Source: Stenotrophomonas maltophilia (GTDB lineage Bacteria > Pseudomonadota > Gammaproteobacteria > Xanthomonadales > Xanthomonadaceae). Taken from it: a stretch of 64,000 nucleotides of DNA. The stretch lies in assembly GCF_002138415.1 (NCBI RefSeq), contig NZ_CP015612.1:4318001-4382000 (forward strand). Reading direction: 5' to 3'. Within the stretch, counting starts at the first letter, position 1; the number at the start of each line of letters is the position of its first letter. Shown piece after piece: positions 50,601 through 59,294 of the stretch. A program made the translations under genes and the position numbers. The notes beneath the pieces were generated by a model. That model searched no databases and was not told where the DNA came from. It saw nothing but the letters and a program-made list of their open reading frames with translations.

Positions 50601-51239
50601 ATGCATCGCCTCCTGCTCCTGATCGGCCTGCTCCTGATCGGCCTGCTGCCCGCCCTGTGGCCGGCCGTGGCGTTGGCCGTCGATGTCCACGAAGGCGACC
50701 TGCTGTTCGTCACCGCCGGCCACAGCGGCCTCAGTGCGGCCATCGACGATGCCACCGGCACGCAGGGCGCACCCAGCTTCGATCACGTCGCGCTGGTCGC
50801 TTCCGCGCCGAAGGGCTGGGAGGTATTGCATGCAGACGAGAAAGGATCTCGCCGGCAATCGCTGGTCCAATTCCGCCAGGAGGCGCGCGACAAGCAGCGG
50901 CAGATCGTGGTCTATCGTCTGCGTGCACCGCAGCAGGCGGCCATCAGGGATGCGGTCGCCACCGCGCGCACGATGCTGGGCAAGCCGTACAACACGTCGT
51001 ATGTGTTGAACGAGGACAGCTACTACTGCTCGGACTTCATCGAACGCGCCTTCCGTGCGCACCACGTTTTCGCATTGCAGCCGATGAATTTCCGTAACCC
51101 GCAGACCGGGGAGATTTCCCAGCACTGGATTGACCTGTACCGCGGCATGGGCATGGACGTGCCGCAGGGTCAGCCCGGCACCAATCCCAACGACATGTCG
51201 GCGGCGCCGGTGTTGCAGCCTATCGGCATGCTGGAATAA
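50601..51239 (+). CDS. YiiX/YebB-like NlpC/P60-superfamily protein
   Basis: A 212-residue secreted protein: a long hydrophobic signal (LLLLIGLLLIGLLPALWPAV), then a permuted papain-like fold in which the His comes first (APSFDHVALVAS) and the Cys later (DSYYCSDFIERAFRAHHVF). EGDLLFVTAGHSG opens the domain. This is the YiiX/G6R (DUF830-like) pattern; members may act on cell-wall peptides or lipids. The ATG at 50601 is selected for the signal peptide. A strong terminator follows. Confidence 0.85.
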   Translation: MHRLLLLIGLLLIGLLPALWPAVALAVDVHEGDLLFVTAGHSGLSAAIDDATGTQGAPSFDHVALVASAPKGWEVLHADEKGSRRQSLVQFRQEARDKQRQIVVYRLRAPQQAAIRDAVATARTMLGKPYNTSYVLNEDSYYCSDFIERAFRAHHVFALQPMNFRNPQTGEISQHWIDLYRGMGMDVPQGQPGTNPNDMSAAPVLQPIGMLE

Positions 51240-51242
51240 GCA

Positions 51243-51265
51243 AAGCCCCGCACAGGGCGGGGCTT
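51243..51265 (+). terminator. Bidirectional terminator
   Basis: AAGCCCCGC and GCGGGGCTT form a 9-pair stem right after the stop of the NlpC/P60-like gene. The Q/N-rich gene converges from the other side. Confidence 0.8.
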
Positions 51266-51293
51266 CGCCGGTCACGTTGCACGCGCAACGCGG

Positions 51294-51461
51294 TCATTCT
51301 TCTTCGTCGTGGCCGCCCTGCTGCTGGTTCTGGTTGCGCTTCTGCTGTTCCTGCTGCTGTTGCTGCTGCTGGTCGCGGCCACGGCCCTGCTGCTGATCCT
51401 GCTGGTTCTGCTGGCCCTGCTGCTTCTGGTTCGGGTTCTGGTTCTGGTTCTGCTGTGCCAT
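51294..51461 (-). CDS. Q/N-rich low-complexity microprotein
   Basis: A 55-residue protein made almost entirely of Gln, Asn, Lys, Arg and Gly (MAQQNQNQNPNQKQQGQQNQ at the start), ending in GGHDEEE. GGAGATCGGAC precedes the ATG at 51461. The opposite strand gives a run of hydrophobic codons through the same repeats, but with no ribosome site. The protein would be disordered. Similar Q-rich small proteins are found in xanthomonad annotations as hypothetical; whether this is translated cannot be settled by reading. Confidence 0.6.
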   Translation of the reverse strand: MAQQNQNQNPNQKQQGQQNQQDQQQGRGRDQQQQQQQEQQKRNQNQQQGGHDEEE

Positions 51462-51693
51462 GTCCGATCTCCAAAGCCACTCGCGGAATGCGGTGGACGT
51501 GGCCATCGTCTGCAGCGAATGGTTAATCACGCGTGGGGGGGCGGCTACATCTGTGTGTACGCCTGTGAATGAACGCGCGGAAGCCCTTGTGGCACAAGCG
51601 GCTGAAGGATTCATGCGGGATCGGCATGTGCTCATGCCATCGTCAGCCTGCACGCATTCATGGCGTTCGCAGCCGGAAACACGCGCTGAACCA

Positions 51694-51727
51694 GGTTGGC
51701 TTCCCGGCTCACGCAGGGAAGCCAACC
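51694..51727 (-). terminator. Hairpin after the fatty acid transporter gene
   Basis: GGTTGGCTTCCC and GGGAAGCCAACC form a perfect 12-pair stem with a 10-base loop, just downstream of the stop at 51734 on the reverse strand. No clear T run follows, so it may act as an RNA 3'-end stabiliser rather than a classical terminator. Confidence 0.6.
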
Positions 51728-51733
51728 CTGCAT

Positions 51734-53158
51734 TCAGGGCATCACCGGCGGCACATACGCCAGGGTCATGCCCAGCAGCCACAGCAGGCCCAGCACCAGC
51801 GGGATGTGCACCAGCAGCTGGATGAAGGTGAAGCCCACGATGTCGCGTGCCTTCAGGCCCAGCACGCCAAGCAGCGGCAGCATCCAGAACGGGTTGATCA
51901 GGTTCGGCAGCGCTTCGGCTGCGTTGTAGACCTGCACCGCCCAGCCCAGGTGTGCCTTCAGTTCGTTGGCGGCCTGCATCACGTACGGCGCTTCGATGAT
52001 CCACTTGCCGCCACCGGAGGGCACGAAGAAGCCCAGCACCGCCGAGTAGACGCCCATCACCAGCGCGAAGGTATCGGTGCTGGCCACGTGCACGAACAGG
52101 CTCGACAACCGGTGCGCCAGCGTCTGTCCATCGCCGCCGGCAGCGTGGGTGAGGATCATCGCGATGCCACCGTACAGCGGGAACTGGATCAGCACGCCGG
52201 TGGTGCTCGGTACCGCCTTGGCCACCGCGTTGAGGAAGCTGCGCGGGCGCCAGTGCAGCAGCAGGCCCAGCGAAATGAACATGAAGTTGTAGGTATTGAG
52301 GTTGGCGATGGCGGTGACCACCGGCTTGTTGGCGAACTCGTTGAACAGCCAGCCGAACGCCAGCAGCGAGAGCAGCACGGTCAGCAGCGGGCTGTATTCC
52401 AGCCACTCGCCCGGGCGCGTGCGCTGCTGCAGTGGCTCCGGTTCGGCCTGCGCGGCACCGGGGAAGTCTTCGGCGGTGCGAGCGCTGCCTGCGGCCGGTG
52501 CGGTCAACCAGGCGATCAGCAGCGAGACCAGAATCAGCACCGCAGTCAGCGCGATCGACTGCCACAGGAAAATGGTTTCGGTAAACGGCAGAACGCCGGT
52601 AATCTCCACCAGGCCCGGCGGCATGCTGGCCGGGTTGGCCTGCAGCTGTGCGGCCGACGAACTCAGCCCCATCGCCCACACCGCCCCCAGGCCGAGGTAG
52701 GCCGAGGCGCCGGCGGCGCGATAGTCCATGCGCAGTTCGGTGCGGCGTGCCAGCGCGCGCACCAGCAGACCGCCGAACACCAGCGAGAACCCCCAGCTGA
52801 GCAGCGAGGCCAGCATGCTGACCAGGCCCACGTACACCACCGCACCACGGCCGGTGCGCGGCACACGGGCGAGGAAATCGATGAAGCGAGCGACCACCGG
52901 CGCGGTCGCCACCGCGTAGCCACCGATGACCACGAAGGCCATCTGCATGGTGAAGGGGATCAGGCTCCAGAAACCGTCACCGAAGGCGCTGGCGGTGGCC
53001 TGCGGGGTCGAGCCGAAGCCCATCGCGGCCAGCGCGACGATGACCACGCCCAGCACCGCGAATACGTACGCATCGGGGAACCACTTTTCCGCCCAAGCGG
53101 CCGAGCGCAGCGCAGCGCGCGCCATCCAGCCGTCCTGTACTGCTGCCGTCGAGGCCAT
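51734..53158 (-). CDS. Short-chain fatty acid transporter (AtoE family)
   Basis: A 474-residue membrane protein with about 12 helices, matching the AtoE/TIGR00366 family. Recognisable parts are WFPDAYVFAVLGVVIVALAA, LIPFTMQMAFVVIGGYAVAT, LLSWGFSLVFGGLLVRALAR, LIQFPLYGGIAMILTHAAGG, VMGVYSAVLGFFVPSGGGKW and INPFWMLPLLGVLGLKARDI. The SGGGKW motif is characteristic. It imports short-chain acids such as acetoacetate or butyrate. No ato degradation genes are adjacent. GGGAGGG precedes the ATG. Confidence 0.88.
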   Translation of the reverse strand: MASTAAVQDGWMARAALRSAAWAEKWFPDAYVFAVLGVVIVALAAMGFGSTPQATASAFGDGFWSLIPFTMQMAFVVIGGYAVATAPVVARFIDFLARVPRTGRGAVVYVGLVSMLASLLSWGFSLVFGGLLVRALARRTELRMDYRAAGASAYLGLGAVWAMGLSSSAAQLQANPASMPPGLVEITGVLPFTETIFLWQSIALTAVLILVSLLIAWLTAPAAGSARTAEDFPGAAQAEPEPLQQRTRPGEWLEYSPLLTVLLSLLAFGWLFNEFANKPVVTAIANLNTYNFMFISLGLLLHWRPRSFLNAVAKAVPSTTGVLIQFPLYGGIAMILTHAAGGDGQTLAHRLSSLFVHVASTDTFALVMGVYSAVLGFFVPSGGGKWIIEAPYVMQAANELKAHLGWAVQVYNAAEALPNLINPFWMLPLLGVLGLKARDIVGFTFIQLLVHIPLVLGLLWLLGMTLAYVPPVMP

Positions 53159-53236
53159 CGCCTACCCTCCCAGGTTCGATGGCCCGATTCTGGGCGGTGG
53201 GATGCAGGCTGTCAGCCACCTATTGGTCGTAGGTGG

Positions 53237-53340
53237 CGGGGTCGGATCCCTCTCCACAGGAGAGGGCTCTGACCCCGAGCCGGGTATCGGCGCGGCAGAA
53301 GGGTCAGAGCCCTTTCCCACAGGAAAAGGGATCCGACCCC
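53237..53340. repeat. Inverted pair of GGATCC-bearing dispersed repeats
   Basis: GGGGTCGGATCCCTCTCC with GGAGAGGGCTCTGACCCC (53237-53276), and the reverse orientation GGGTCAGAGCCCTTTCCC with GGAAAAGGGATCCGACCCC (53301-53340). Each is an imperfect palindrome and the two together form a larger inverted pair. The copy at 22071-22107 is a diverged relative. Confidence 0.75.
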
Positions 53341-53346
53341 GGGCAA

Positions 53347-54240
53347 TCAACGCAGCGCCAGGTCCACGGCAATGCCGGCGAACAGCGCCGCACCCACCCA
53401 GTTGTTGTGCAGGAACGCCTTGAAGCACGGGCCGCGCTCGCGGTTGCGGCAGATCCAGAACTCGTACACCACCAGCACCGTGGCCACCGCCACGCCGGCC
53501 AGGTAGTACCCACCCAGCCCGCCACGCACGCCCACCAGCGCCATGGTGGCCAGGAACAGCGCGTACAGCACGCCCTGGATGACCAGATCGAGATCGCCGA
53601 ACAGGATCGCGGTGGAGTGCGAGCCCATCTTCAGGTCGTCTTCGCGGTCGACCATGGCATACCAGGTGTCATAGGCCGTGGACCACAGGATGTTGCCGGC
53701 ATACAGCAGCCAGCCCAGCATCGGCACCTCGCCCTGCACGGCGGCGAACGCCATCGGGATGCCCCAGCCGAACGACATGCCCAGGTAGACCTGCGGCAGA
53801 TGGGTGTAGCGCTTCAGGTACGGGTAGCTGGCGGCCAGGAACACGCCGATGAAGCTCAGGCCGATGGTCAGCCCGTTCAGGGTCAGCACCAGGCCGAACG
53901 CCACCAGCATCAGCACGGCAAACAGTGCCAGCGCGGCACGGCCGCTGATTGCGCCGGTGGCCAGCGGACGCGCCTTGGTGCGCTCCACATGCGGGTCGAG
54001 CCAGCGGTCGGCGTAGTCGTTGATGACGCAACCGGCCGAACGGGTCAGCCACACGCCGGCGGTGAACACGAACAGCGTCCACAGCGGCGGCAGGCCGCCC
54101 GCGGCCAGCCACAACGCCCACCAGGTGGGCCACAGCAACAGCAGCGTGCCGATCGGGCGATCAGCGCGCATCAGACTCCAGTAATGCCGCCAACGCGGCG
54201 TCGCCGGCGACTGCGGCGAAGTGAGGGGGGTATCAGCCAT
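53347..54240 (-). CDS. ubiA: 4-hydroxybenzoate octaprenyltransferase
   Basis: UbiA joins the octaprenyl chain to 4-hydroxybenzoate in ubiquinone synthesis at the inner membrane. The 297-residue protein has the two Asp-rich motifs, [16 protein letters not shown] and [20 protein letters not shown], and about nine helices beginning [20 protein letters not shown]. It is full length. It is followed downstream by the dispersed repeats. The tyrosine autokinase gene upstream ends in its own terminator. Confidence 0.95.
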   Translation of the reverse strand: MADTPLTSPQSPATPRWRHYWSLMRADRPIGTLLLLWPTWWALWLAAGGLPPLWTLFVFTAGVWLTRSAGCVINDYADRWLDPHVERTKARPLATGAISGRAALALFAVLMLVAFGLVLTLNGLTIGLSFIGVFLAASYPYLKRYTHLPQVYLGMSFGWGIPMAFAAVQGEVPMLGWLLYAGNILWSTAYDTWYAMVDREDDLKMGSHSTAILFGDLDLVIQGVLYALFLATMALVGVRGGLGGYYLAGVAVATVLVVYEFWICRNRERGPCFKAFLHNNWVGAALFAGIAVDLALR

Positions 54241-54294
54241 GGCGATAGGATACTCCTGCGCTGGAAGGACTGCGGCGCGGCCCTAGAAAAGACA

Positions 54295-54324
54295 GGGCCC
54301 GATGCGCCTGCGCGCACCGGGCCC
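54295..54324 (-). terminator. Terminator of the tyrosine autokinase gene
   Basis: GGGCCC (54295-54300) and GGGCCC (54319-54324) with inner TGCGC/GCGCA pairing form a GC-rich hairpin. On the reverse strand it is followed by TGTCTTTTCT, a T-rich tail. Confidence 0.75.
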
Positions 54325-54347
54325 CGGTGTCCTGCCCTGCTAAGTGG

Positions 54348-56573
54348 TCAGGCCTTCTCGTCGGACTTGTACTCGTAATAGCCGTAGCTGTAATAGCCGG
54401 TGGCACGCTTCTCGACCGCATTGAAGATCGCGCCCTTGATCTGCACGCCATTCTGCTCGAAGCGCTGCAGAGTCAGCTCGATTTCCTTGGCCTGGTTCAC
54501 GCCGAAACGGGTGACCAGCAGGCTCGAGCCGGCATGAGTGGCGACCAGCGCCGGGTCGGTTACGGCCAGGATCGGCGGGGTATCGACGATCACCAGATCG
54601 TACTTGCCGGACATTTCCTGCAGAAGCTGCGCGAAACGCGGGTGCATCAACAGTTCGGCCGGATTCGGCGGAATGTCACCACGCACCATGTAGTGCATGT
54701 TGTCCAGGCCGGACACCGGATGGATCACGTCGTCGACGCTGAGCTTGCCGCCCAGCACATCTGACAGGCCCTTCTGGTGCGACACACCCAGGATCTTGTG
54801 CAGGGTGCCCTTGCGCATGTCGGCATCGATGACAAGCACACGCTGACCCGCCTGCGCGATGACCGCGGCCAGATTGGTGGACACGAAGGTCTTGCCCACG
54901 CCCGGGCGCGGGCCCGAGATGGTCAGGATGTTGTTCTTCGCTTCCAGCATCGCGAAGTGCAGGCTGGTACGCAGGCTGCGCAGTGCCTCCACAGTCGGGT
55001 CGGCTGGCGCGGATACCGCCAGCAGATGCTGGCGACCATCGGCCACCACACGCGTACCGTGCTTGCCCTTACGCAGCTTGGGCAGCGTGTTGGACACGCT
55101 GAGCGGAATGGCGGCGTAGACCGGCAGGCCGAGGGCTTCGATGTCTGCCGGGTCTTCGATGCCCGGGTTGAGCATGCGCTGGAGGAAGACGAAGGCGATC
55201 GAGAGGAAGCCGCCGAGGAGGGTGGCGATGGCTACGATCAGGGCCTTGCGGGGAGCAACCGGCTTAGCAATGTCTACGATGGCTGGATCGACGATGCGGA
55301 CGTTGCCCACGGCACCCGCACGCGCCACATCCAGCTGCTGCGCCTGGTTCAGCAGCGCCGTATACAGCTCATTGCTCACCTGCAGATCACGCGTCAGGCG
55401 CAGCAACTCCTGCTGGGTTTCCGGCAGGTCACCGACCTGCTTCTGGAAGCCGCCCTTGCGGGCTTCCAGATCACCGATCTGGCGCAGCAGTGCACGATAG
55501 GCCGGATGCTCGCGCGTGAAGCTGCGATCCATCTCAGCCTGCTTCAGGCGCAGCTGCTGGATGCTGGCCTCGACGGCCACTTCCTGTTCCAGCAGACCCT
55601 TGGTCTGCATGGTGATGTCGACTGACTTGGAGCGGGACTGATAAGCGCTCATGGCAGCCTGCGCCTGCTCCACCTGGCGACGGATGGTCGGCAGCTGGTC
55701 CTTCACGAACTGCAGCTGGGAGGCTGCTTCGGCGGAACTGCGGTCCACATTCTGGCGGACGTAGGCATCGGCAATGTGCTGGACGAGGGCCTCGGCACGC
55801 ATCGCATCGGTGTCCTGATACGACAGCTGCAGGATGCCCGAATCCTTGCCCTGTTCTGTCGCACTTATGTCCTGCTGCAATTCTGCGACGACGTCCAGGC
55901 GGCGGAGACGGGTCACCTCGAACTGCATTCCAGGGTTTGCGCGAAGCGTGTCCACCTCGAGGGTTACACCTCGCCCCTGTGCAGGCACTCCAACCTGGCC
56001 CTGCAACACTTGGTCGCCGTCCTCATCGAAGAGTACGAAGTCCTTCCCGCTGTCACCCACTTTCAGCACCAGAGTGGTGTCCAAGAGAGAAAGGGGGACT
56101 TCAAGCCGATGGATGCCAAGAACGTCGCCACCCCAGCCATAGCGCGCGAGACCGAACTTGGGCGGAGCCACTTGATGCTCGGTCTCGGGCTTGAACCGTC
56201 GCACAAAGAAGTTGCCAAAGACCGGAAGGCGCCTGGGCTCGATCGCCACTTCCAGATTCAGCTTGTCTACCGCGTCGCCAATCACAGTGCGTGAGGTGAG
56301 AAGAGCAACTTCGGTCGTAGCCGCGGTACTGCCGCTCCCCCCCAAGGAAGCCAGATCGGCCAGTCCAGGGATGCTTGGCATCTTCGACTCCACTTGCACC
56401 ATCGCCTGCGCTTGGTACACCGGACGCGCGAGCAGCGCATAGGCTACGCCCGCAATGAAGAACGCTGCGGTGGCACCCACAATCCACCATTTTCGATCAA
56501 TCAGTACTCCAAGGAGTTCACGCAGATCGATTTCATCATCCTTGACCGCTCGGGAGTCCATCTGCTTCGTCAT
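54348..56573 (-). CDS. Polysaccharide co-polymerase and tyrosine autokinase (Wzc/GumC type)
   Basis: A 741-residue inner-membrane protein that controls chain length and export of exopolysaccharide. The N-terminal Wzz domain starts DEIDLRELLGVLIDRKWWIV with the first helix. The periplasmic coiled-coil region spans about 200-400. The second helix is ALIVAIATLLGGFLSIAFVF. The BY-kinase domain has Walker A SGPRPGVGKTFVSTNLA, Walker A' VLVIDADMRKG, Walker B LVIVDTPPIL and a tyrosine-rich tail (ATGYYSYGYYEYKSDEKA) for autophosphorylation. It is transcribed away from the ugd operon, and no Wza-like exporter is in view. Confidence 0.93.
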   Translation of the reverse strand: MTKQMDSRAVKDDEIDLRELLGVLIDRKWWIVGATAAFFIAGVAYALLARPVYQAQAMVQVESKMPSIPGLADLASLGGSGSTAATTEVALLTSRTVIGDAVDKLNLEVAIEPRRLPVFGNFFVRRFKPETEHQVAPPKFGLARYGWGGDVLGIHRLEVPLSLLDTTLVLKVGDSGKDFVLFDEDGDQVLQGQVGVPAQGRGVTLEVDTLRANPGMQFEVTRLRRLDVVAELQQDISATEQGKDSGILQLSYQDTDAMRAEALVQHIADAYVRQNVDRSSAEAASQLQFVKDQLPTIRRQVEQAQAAMSAYQSRSKSVDITMQTKGLLEQEVAVEASIQQLRLKQAEMDRSFTREHPAYRALLRQIGDLEARKGGFQKQVGDLPETQQELLRLTRDLQVSNELYTALLNQAQQLDVARAGAVGNVRIVDPAIVDIAKPVAPRKALIVAIATLLGGFLSIAFVFLQRMLNPGIEDPADIEALGLPVYAAIPLSVSNTLPKLRKGKHGTRVVADGRQHLLAVSAPADPTVEALRSLRTSLHFAMLEAKNNILTISGPRPGVGKTFVSTNLAAVIAQAGQRVLVIDADMRKGTLHKILGVSHQKGLSDVLGGKLSVDDVIHPVSGLDNMHYMVRGDIPPNPAELLMHPRFAQLLQEMSGKYDLVIVDTPPILAVTDPALVATHAGSSLLVTRFGVNQAKEIELTLQRFEQNGVQIKGAIFNAVEKRATGYYSYGYYEYKSDEKA

Positions 56574-57184
56574 CGCTTCCACTTCATTTCGGGAACAACT
56601 GCCAGGATAGGCAGGCCTTGGGAGGGGGCATTGCTCAAACAGCTGCGCACGGCGAACCGACACTCGGTGATGAGGAGTCCAGGACAAAGTCCCGTTCGCC
56701 GCGGCCCTGCTCTGTCGCAGGAGTAGCCCTATAGTTTAGCCTATGTACATGCTGCGGCGCCGTTCAGCTTGAAAGCGGCCGGTGCGAGAGCATGAGGCGT
56801 CTGCTACGATCACGCAGCAGAACCAAAATAGTGATATGAATCACATTCTGCCGTCATGGCGAGCTCTTTAAACATTAGCACGCCGGGCGCTCGACCATTA
56901 TCGGCAGGATGCCAATCCATGACCTGATTGCCTCACCTCAAGACCTCTGCCTTGCCACGCCGGCGTCGCTATCGAGGCACCTGCATCTGCCCCGTCACCA
57001 TGTCGGTAGCCGTCCAAATAAGGGCGGCAGAGGCGGCCTGTAGTAGCATCGCTCCCCCCAGCCGACAAGGAACCCGCTTGTTTGGGCTCATGGCGGGCGC
57101 TTGCGCCACCCCGCAGACGCTGCTGAGGCGGTAAACGCCGCTTTCGATATCCCCCGGCCCCAGGTTGCCACAAAAGGAATTGAG
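56574..57184. other. 611-base divergent leader of the exopolysaccharide locus
   Basis: No supportable gene lies here. Short frames in both directions lack ribosome sites. AT-rich stretches at 56718-56750 and 56820-56880 (aaaatagtgatatgaatcac, ctctttaaacattagc) are likely promoter regions. A JUMPStart-like sequence lies at 57000-57037. The unusually long leader fits antitermination control. Confidence 0.55.
57000..57037 (+). promoter_or_regulatory. JUMPStart/ops-like element upstream of ugd
   Basis: GTCGGTAGCCGT (57002-57013) and AAGGGCGGCAGAGG (57020-57033) match the two blocks of the JUMPStart consensus (TGGTAGCTGT and ARGGGCGGTAGCG) with exactly the same spacing. The ops core GGCGGTAGCGT is imperfect (GGCGGCAGAGG). 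It is 150 bases before the ugd ATG. JUMPStart/ops sites recruit RfaH to long polysaccharide operons in enterobacteria. Confidence 0.45.
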
Positions 57185-58351
57185 ATGAAGATCGCTGTTG
57201 TTGGTACAGGCTATGTTGGCCTCTCCAGTGCTGTCCTACTGGCCCAGAGCCACCGGGTCATTGCCTTGGATATCAACGCAGAGCGTGTAGCGCTGATCAA
57301 CGCGCGCAAATCACCTATCGAAGACCGGGAGATCGAGGACTACCTTGCAAACCGGGCACTTCAATTGTCCGCCACGCTTAGTCCGGAAGAGGCCTACGCG
57401 GACGCGAGCTATGTAATCATCGCCACTCCCACCGACTACGACCCCGAGACCAACTACTTCAACATCAGCTCCGTGGAATCGGTGATCCGCGACGTTCTGG
57501 CGATCAACCCTGACGCCGTGATGGTGATCAAGTCAACGCTCCCGGTGGGCTGCACGAAGGAGCTGAGCGAGCGCTTGAACACATCGAACATCGTCTTCTC
57601 GCCCGAGTTTCTGCGCGAGGGCAAGGCGCTCTACGACAACCTCCATCCGAGCCGCATCATCGTCGGTGAGCGCTCCGAGCGCGCTTCCAATTTTGCCAAA
57701 ATGCTGCAGGACGGTGCGCTGCGCAAAAATGCTCCAATCCTTTTCACCGACTCCACCGAGGCAGAGGCGATCAAACTGTTCGCCAATACCTACTTGGCAA
57801 TGCGCGTAGCTTACTTCAACGAGCTTGATACATACGCTGCGTCCCACGAGCTGGACACGAGGCAGATCATCGAAGGAGTTGGCCTGGACCCGCGTATCGG
57901 GCACCACTACAACAACCCGTCGTTCGGCTACGGCGGCTACTGTCTGCCAAAGGACACCAAACAACTGTTGGCCAACTACAGTGACGTGCCGCAGAATCTT
58001 GTTCATGCAATTGTCGAGGCAAATCGCACCAGAAAGGACTTTATTGGTGACGAAGTGATTCGTCTCCGTCCGAATGTCGTTGGAATATATCGCCTGGTGA
58101 TGAAGTCAGGATCGGACAACTTTCGATCATCCGCAATCCAAGGCGTGATGAAGCGCATAAAGGCGAAAGGAATCGAGGTCATCGTTCACGAGCCAACGTT
58201 GACGGCGAGCACCTTCTTTGGCTCACCTGTCGTGAATGACCTTTCCTCATTCAAGCATCAGGCCGATGTGATCGTTGCCAATCGATTGAGCTGCGAGATC
58301 TCGGATGTGCGAGAAAAAGTCTACACGCGCGATCTGTTCGGCAAAGACTGA
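57185..58351 (+). CDS. ugd: UDP-glucose 6-dehydrogenase
   Basis: Ugd oxidises UDP-glucose to UDP-glucuronate using two NAD+. The 388-residue protein is the short enterobacterial form. It has the NAD loop [20 protein letters not shown], the [13 protein letters not shown] turn, the substrate Lys/Glu region [15 protein letters not shown], the domain helix [20 protein letters not shown], and the catalytic Cys in [27 protein letters not shown] precedes the ATG at 57185. It is the first gene of the rightward operon and supplies the donor for a glucuronosyltransferase, which fits the next two genes. Confidence 0.95.
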   Translation: MKIAVVGTGYVGLSSAVLLAQSHRVIALDINAERVALINARKSPIEDREIEDYLANRALQLSATLSPEEAYADASYVIIATPTDYDPETNYFNISSVESVIRDVLAINPDAVMVIKSTLPVGCTKELSERLNTSNIVFSPEFLREGKALYDNLHPSRIIVGERSERASNFAKMLQDGALRKNAPILFTDSTEAEAIKLFANTYLAMRVAYFNELDTYAASHELDTRQIIEGVGLDPRIGHHYNNPSFGYGGYCLPKDTKQLLANYSDVPQNLVHAIVEANRTRKDFIGDEVIRLRPNVVGIYRLVMKSGSDNFRSSAIQGVMKRIKAKGIEVIVHEPTLTASTFFGSPVVNDLSSFKHQADVIVANRLSCEISDVREKVYTRDLFGKD

Positions 58352-58371
58352 GCGTTGAAAGGGAGAGTAAA

Positions 58372-58818
58372 ATGAAAATTGCAGCGATTGCATCAGGCGG
58401 AGGGCATTGGGAACAGCTAATGCTGATGCGACCAGCGCTTGCTTCTGCAGAGGTGCTCTATCTCACCACTCTCGACGGCTTGCCTCAGCGCTCGGGAATT
58501 TCCTCATTCGCGCTGCTCAAAGAATGCAACAGGAACGACCTAGCCGCCATCGGAGTCAACTCTTGGAGAATCCTCAACGCGTTCCGGAAATTCAGACCCG
58601 ATGTCGTGATAAGTACGGGCGCTTTGCCAGGCCTCATCGCATTGACGATTGCGAAGTTCGTATTCCGCGCCAGAACGATCTGGGTTGACAGTATCGCGAA
58701 CGGAGAAAGGCTTTCCATGTCTGGTAAGTATGCAAAAAAATTCGCAGACCTGACGCTCAGCCAGTGGGAAGACGTCGCTGCAACGGAGCAGGTCCAGTAC
58801 CGAGGCGCCGTACTGTGA
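58372..58818 (+). CDS. PssD/Alg14-like glycosyltransferase subunit
   Basis: A 148-residue protein resembling the membrane-docking half of two-part glycosyltransferases. It has AAIASGGGHWEQLMLMRPAL, the glycine-rich start of the Rossmann domain, then PDVVISTGALPGLIALTIAK and TIWVDSIANGERLSMSGKYA. GGGAG lies 8 bases before the ATG. The stop overlaps the GTG start of the PssE-like partner. In rhizobia PssD and PssE together add glucuronate to glucose on the lipid carrier; ugd directly upstream supports the same chemistry here. Confidence 0.88.
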   Translation: MKIAAIASGGGHWEQLMLMRPALASAEVLYLTTLDGLPQRSGISSFALLKECNRNDLAAIGVNSWRILNAFRKFRPDVVISTGALPGLIALTIAKFVFRARTIWVDSIANGERLSMSGKYAKKFADLTLSQWEDVAATEQVQYRGAVL

Positions 58819-59294
58819 TCTTCGCAACAGTTGGCACACAACTGCCGTTCCCCAGGATGATCCACGCCTTGCGCCATGCAGTGCAGCACTTGGATGTAGA
58901 GATCATCGCCCAGACCATTGATACTGAGTACGTCTACGAACCAAGAGGGCGACTCACCTGCATAAAGAACCTACATCCAAGCGAGTTTCAGTCACTCGTG
59001 ACGAGAGCGCATATCATCGTATCGCACGCCGGAATCGGCTCAATCATCAGCGCAGCAAGCAGTTGCAAGCCTATCGCATTGATGCCGCGCCAGTCGGATC
59101 GTGCAGAGCATAGAAACGATCATCAGATCGATACCGCAAGGCGATTTGAGGGCCGACAAGGCATTTATGTGTTTCAGGACGAGGCTCAGCTCATAGACCT
59201 GCTGCAAACCCCCTTGGCACCTCTCGCGCCAATCGAACCTGACAAATCGCCACTAATTAATGGCATCAAGAGTTTTATCTGGAATGGCAACTAA
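58815..59294 (+). CDS. PssE/Alg13-like glycosyltransferase catalytic subunit
   Basis: A 159-residue protein with a GT28 C-terminal-type fold: VIFATVGTQLPFPRMIHALR, IKNLHPSEFQSLVTRAHIIV, then SHAGIGSIISAASSCKPIAL and MPRQSDRAEHRNDHQIDTAR, the UDP-sugar binding and conserved H-x-x-D region. Translation starts at a GTG (58815) overlapping the TGA of the PssD-like gene. It should pair with PssD to transfer a sugar, probably glucuronate, to undecaprenyl-linked oligosaccharide. Confidence 0.88.
   Translation: MIFATVGTQLPFPRMIHALRHAVQHLDVEIIAQTIDTEYVYEPRGRLTCIKNLHPSEFQSLVTRAHIIVSHAGIGSIISAASSCKPIALMPRQSDRAEHRNDHQIDTARRFEGRQGIYVFQDEAQLIDLLQTPLAPLAPIEPDKSPLINGIKSFIWNGN

Noticed and set aside
51309..51572. 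A Leu/Val-rich plus-strand frame opposite the Q/N-rich gene that looks like a membrane helix
   Set aside because: It is the complement of CAG/AAC repeats. There is no ribosome site, and a terminator from the upstream gene lies just before it.
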